The notes below the pieces were generated by a model. It worked only from the letters and a program-made list of their open reading frames with translations. It made no database searches and was not told the DNA's origin. Made by a program: the position numbers and the translations under genes. A stretch of DNA of 6,632 nt from Bacilli bacterium (GTDB lineage Bacteria; Bacillota_I; Bacilli_A; ML615J-28; CAG-698): contig JAQUUM010000069.1 in the NCBI GenBank assembly GCA_028693885.1, forward strand, positions 1 through 6,632, in the 5' to 3' direction. The stretch's first letter is position 1, and each line of letters starts with the position of its first letter. Below are positions 6,291 to 6,632 of the stretch, piece after piece.

Positions 6291-6632
6291 TTACGTTTGT
6301 TTATTTCTTAATTGTCTTTTTAAAAAGTCTCTAACAATATTAATGCTTTCTTTAGTTTTCTTAACATTAGTTAAGGCATTAATTATAAATACAATTATAA
6401 CTGATGTAATAAATACTAGTGTAGCTATAAATAGAAAACTTAAATAATCATTGAACTGCAATTTTAAATTTGAACTAACGAAAACTAAACTAGCGGATAA
6501 AGCAATATTTACTAAGATTAGCTTTACCAATTCAAACAATCCTGTTTTTAATGTTTTTACATGAACTAATATAATTTGAAGTGTATTCATTACCAAATAG
6601 CCCATAACAGTTCCCATTAAGACACCATTAAT
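6291..6632 (-). CDS. C-terminal end of a multispanning membrane protein, probably a Wzx-type polysaccharide flippase (N-terminus outside the window)
   Basis: The reading frame is open to the right edge, so this is a fragment of 113 residues plus stop; an ATG at 6617 is internal and is not taken as the start. Hydrophobic segments are visible at about residues 8-24, 33-53 and 63-87, followed by a basic tail rich in Lys and Arg. This arrangement, three closing membrane helices and a short cationic cytoplasmic tail, fits the end of a MOP-superfamily oligosaccharide flippase, which moves undecaprenyl-linked repeat units across the membrane. The position immediately before a glycosyltransferase and deoxysugar genes supports that reading. 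The fragment has no unique motif, so a Wzy polymerase or another polytopic membrane protein remains possible. Confidence 0.6.
   Translation of the reverse strand: MNGVLMGTVMGYLVMNTLQIILVHVKTLKTGLFELVKLILVNIALSASLVFVSSNLKLQFNDYLSFLFIATLVFITSVIIVFIINALTNVKKTKESINIVRDFLKRQLRNKQT

Noticed and set aside
6291..6617. Complete 108-residue membrane protein starting at the ATG at 6617
   Set aside because: The same frame stays open upstream to the window edge and no ribosome binding site precedes this ATG, so it is better read as the end of a larger protein.

Overview
This window looks like part of a surface-polysaccharide gene cluster from a low-G+C Gram-positive bacterium (Bacillota). Base composition is strongly A+T-rich, roughly 30% G+C by eye. 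TGG encodes Trp, so the code is standard, and all six visible stop codons are TAA. Most genes have a clear GGAGG- or GAGG-type ribosome binding site. The RmlB and RmlA proteins are of a type familiar from Bacillota. The genus cannot be fixed from this sequence.

All seven genes lie on the minus strand and are read from the right edge to the left edge. In transcription order they are: the C-terminal end of a multispanning membrane protein, probably a Wzx-type flippase (cut by the right edge); a family 2 glycosyltransferase; an NDP-hexose 2,3-dehydratase; a Gfo/Idh/MocA-type NDP-hexose 3-ketoreductase; glucose-1-phosphate thymidylyltransferase (rmlA); an extended SDR-family NAD(P)-dependent reductase/epimerase; and dTDP-glucose 4,6-dehydratase (rmlB, cut by the left edge). 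Intergenic gaps are 39, 32, 2, 15, 84 and 12 bases, which fits one transcription unit. No gene-free stretch exceeds 84 bases. I see no tRNA, rRNA, CRISPR array, insertion sequence or convincing terminator.

The striking point is the combination of sugar enzymes. RmlA and RmlB alone would suggest dTDP-L-rhamnose, but neither rmlC nor rmlD is visible. The window instead carries the dehydratase/3-ketoreductase pair best known from actinomycete antibiotic clusters (OleV/OleW, SpnO/SpnN, and EvaA and KijD10 individually), which removes the C2 hydroxyl of a dTDP-4-keto-6-deoxyhexose. With the SDR protein as the likely 4-ketoreductase, the five genes form a plausible complete route from glucose-1-phosphate to a dTDP-2,6-dideoxyhexose of the olivose/oliose/digitoxose class. 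The glycosyltransferase and flippase next to it suggest the sugar goes into a cell-surface glycan rather than a secreted antibiotic. The stereochemistry of the product, whether an epimerase lies outside the window, and which glycosyltransferase uses the sugar cannot be decided from this sequence.
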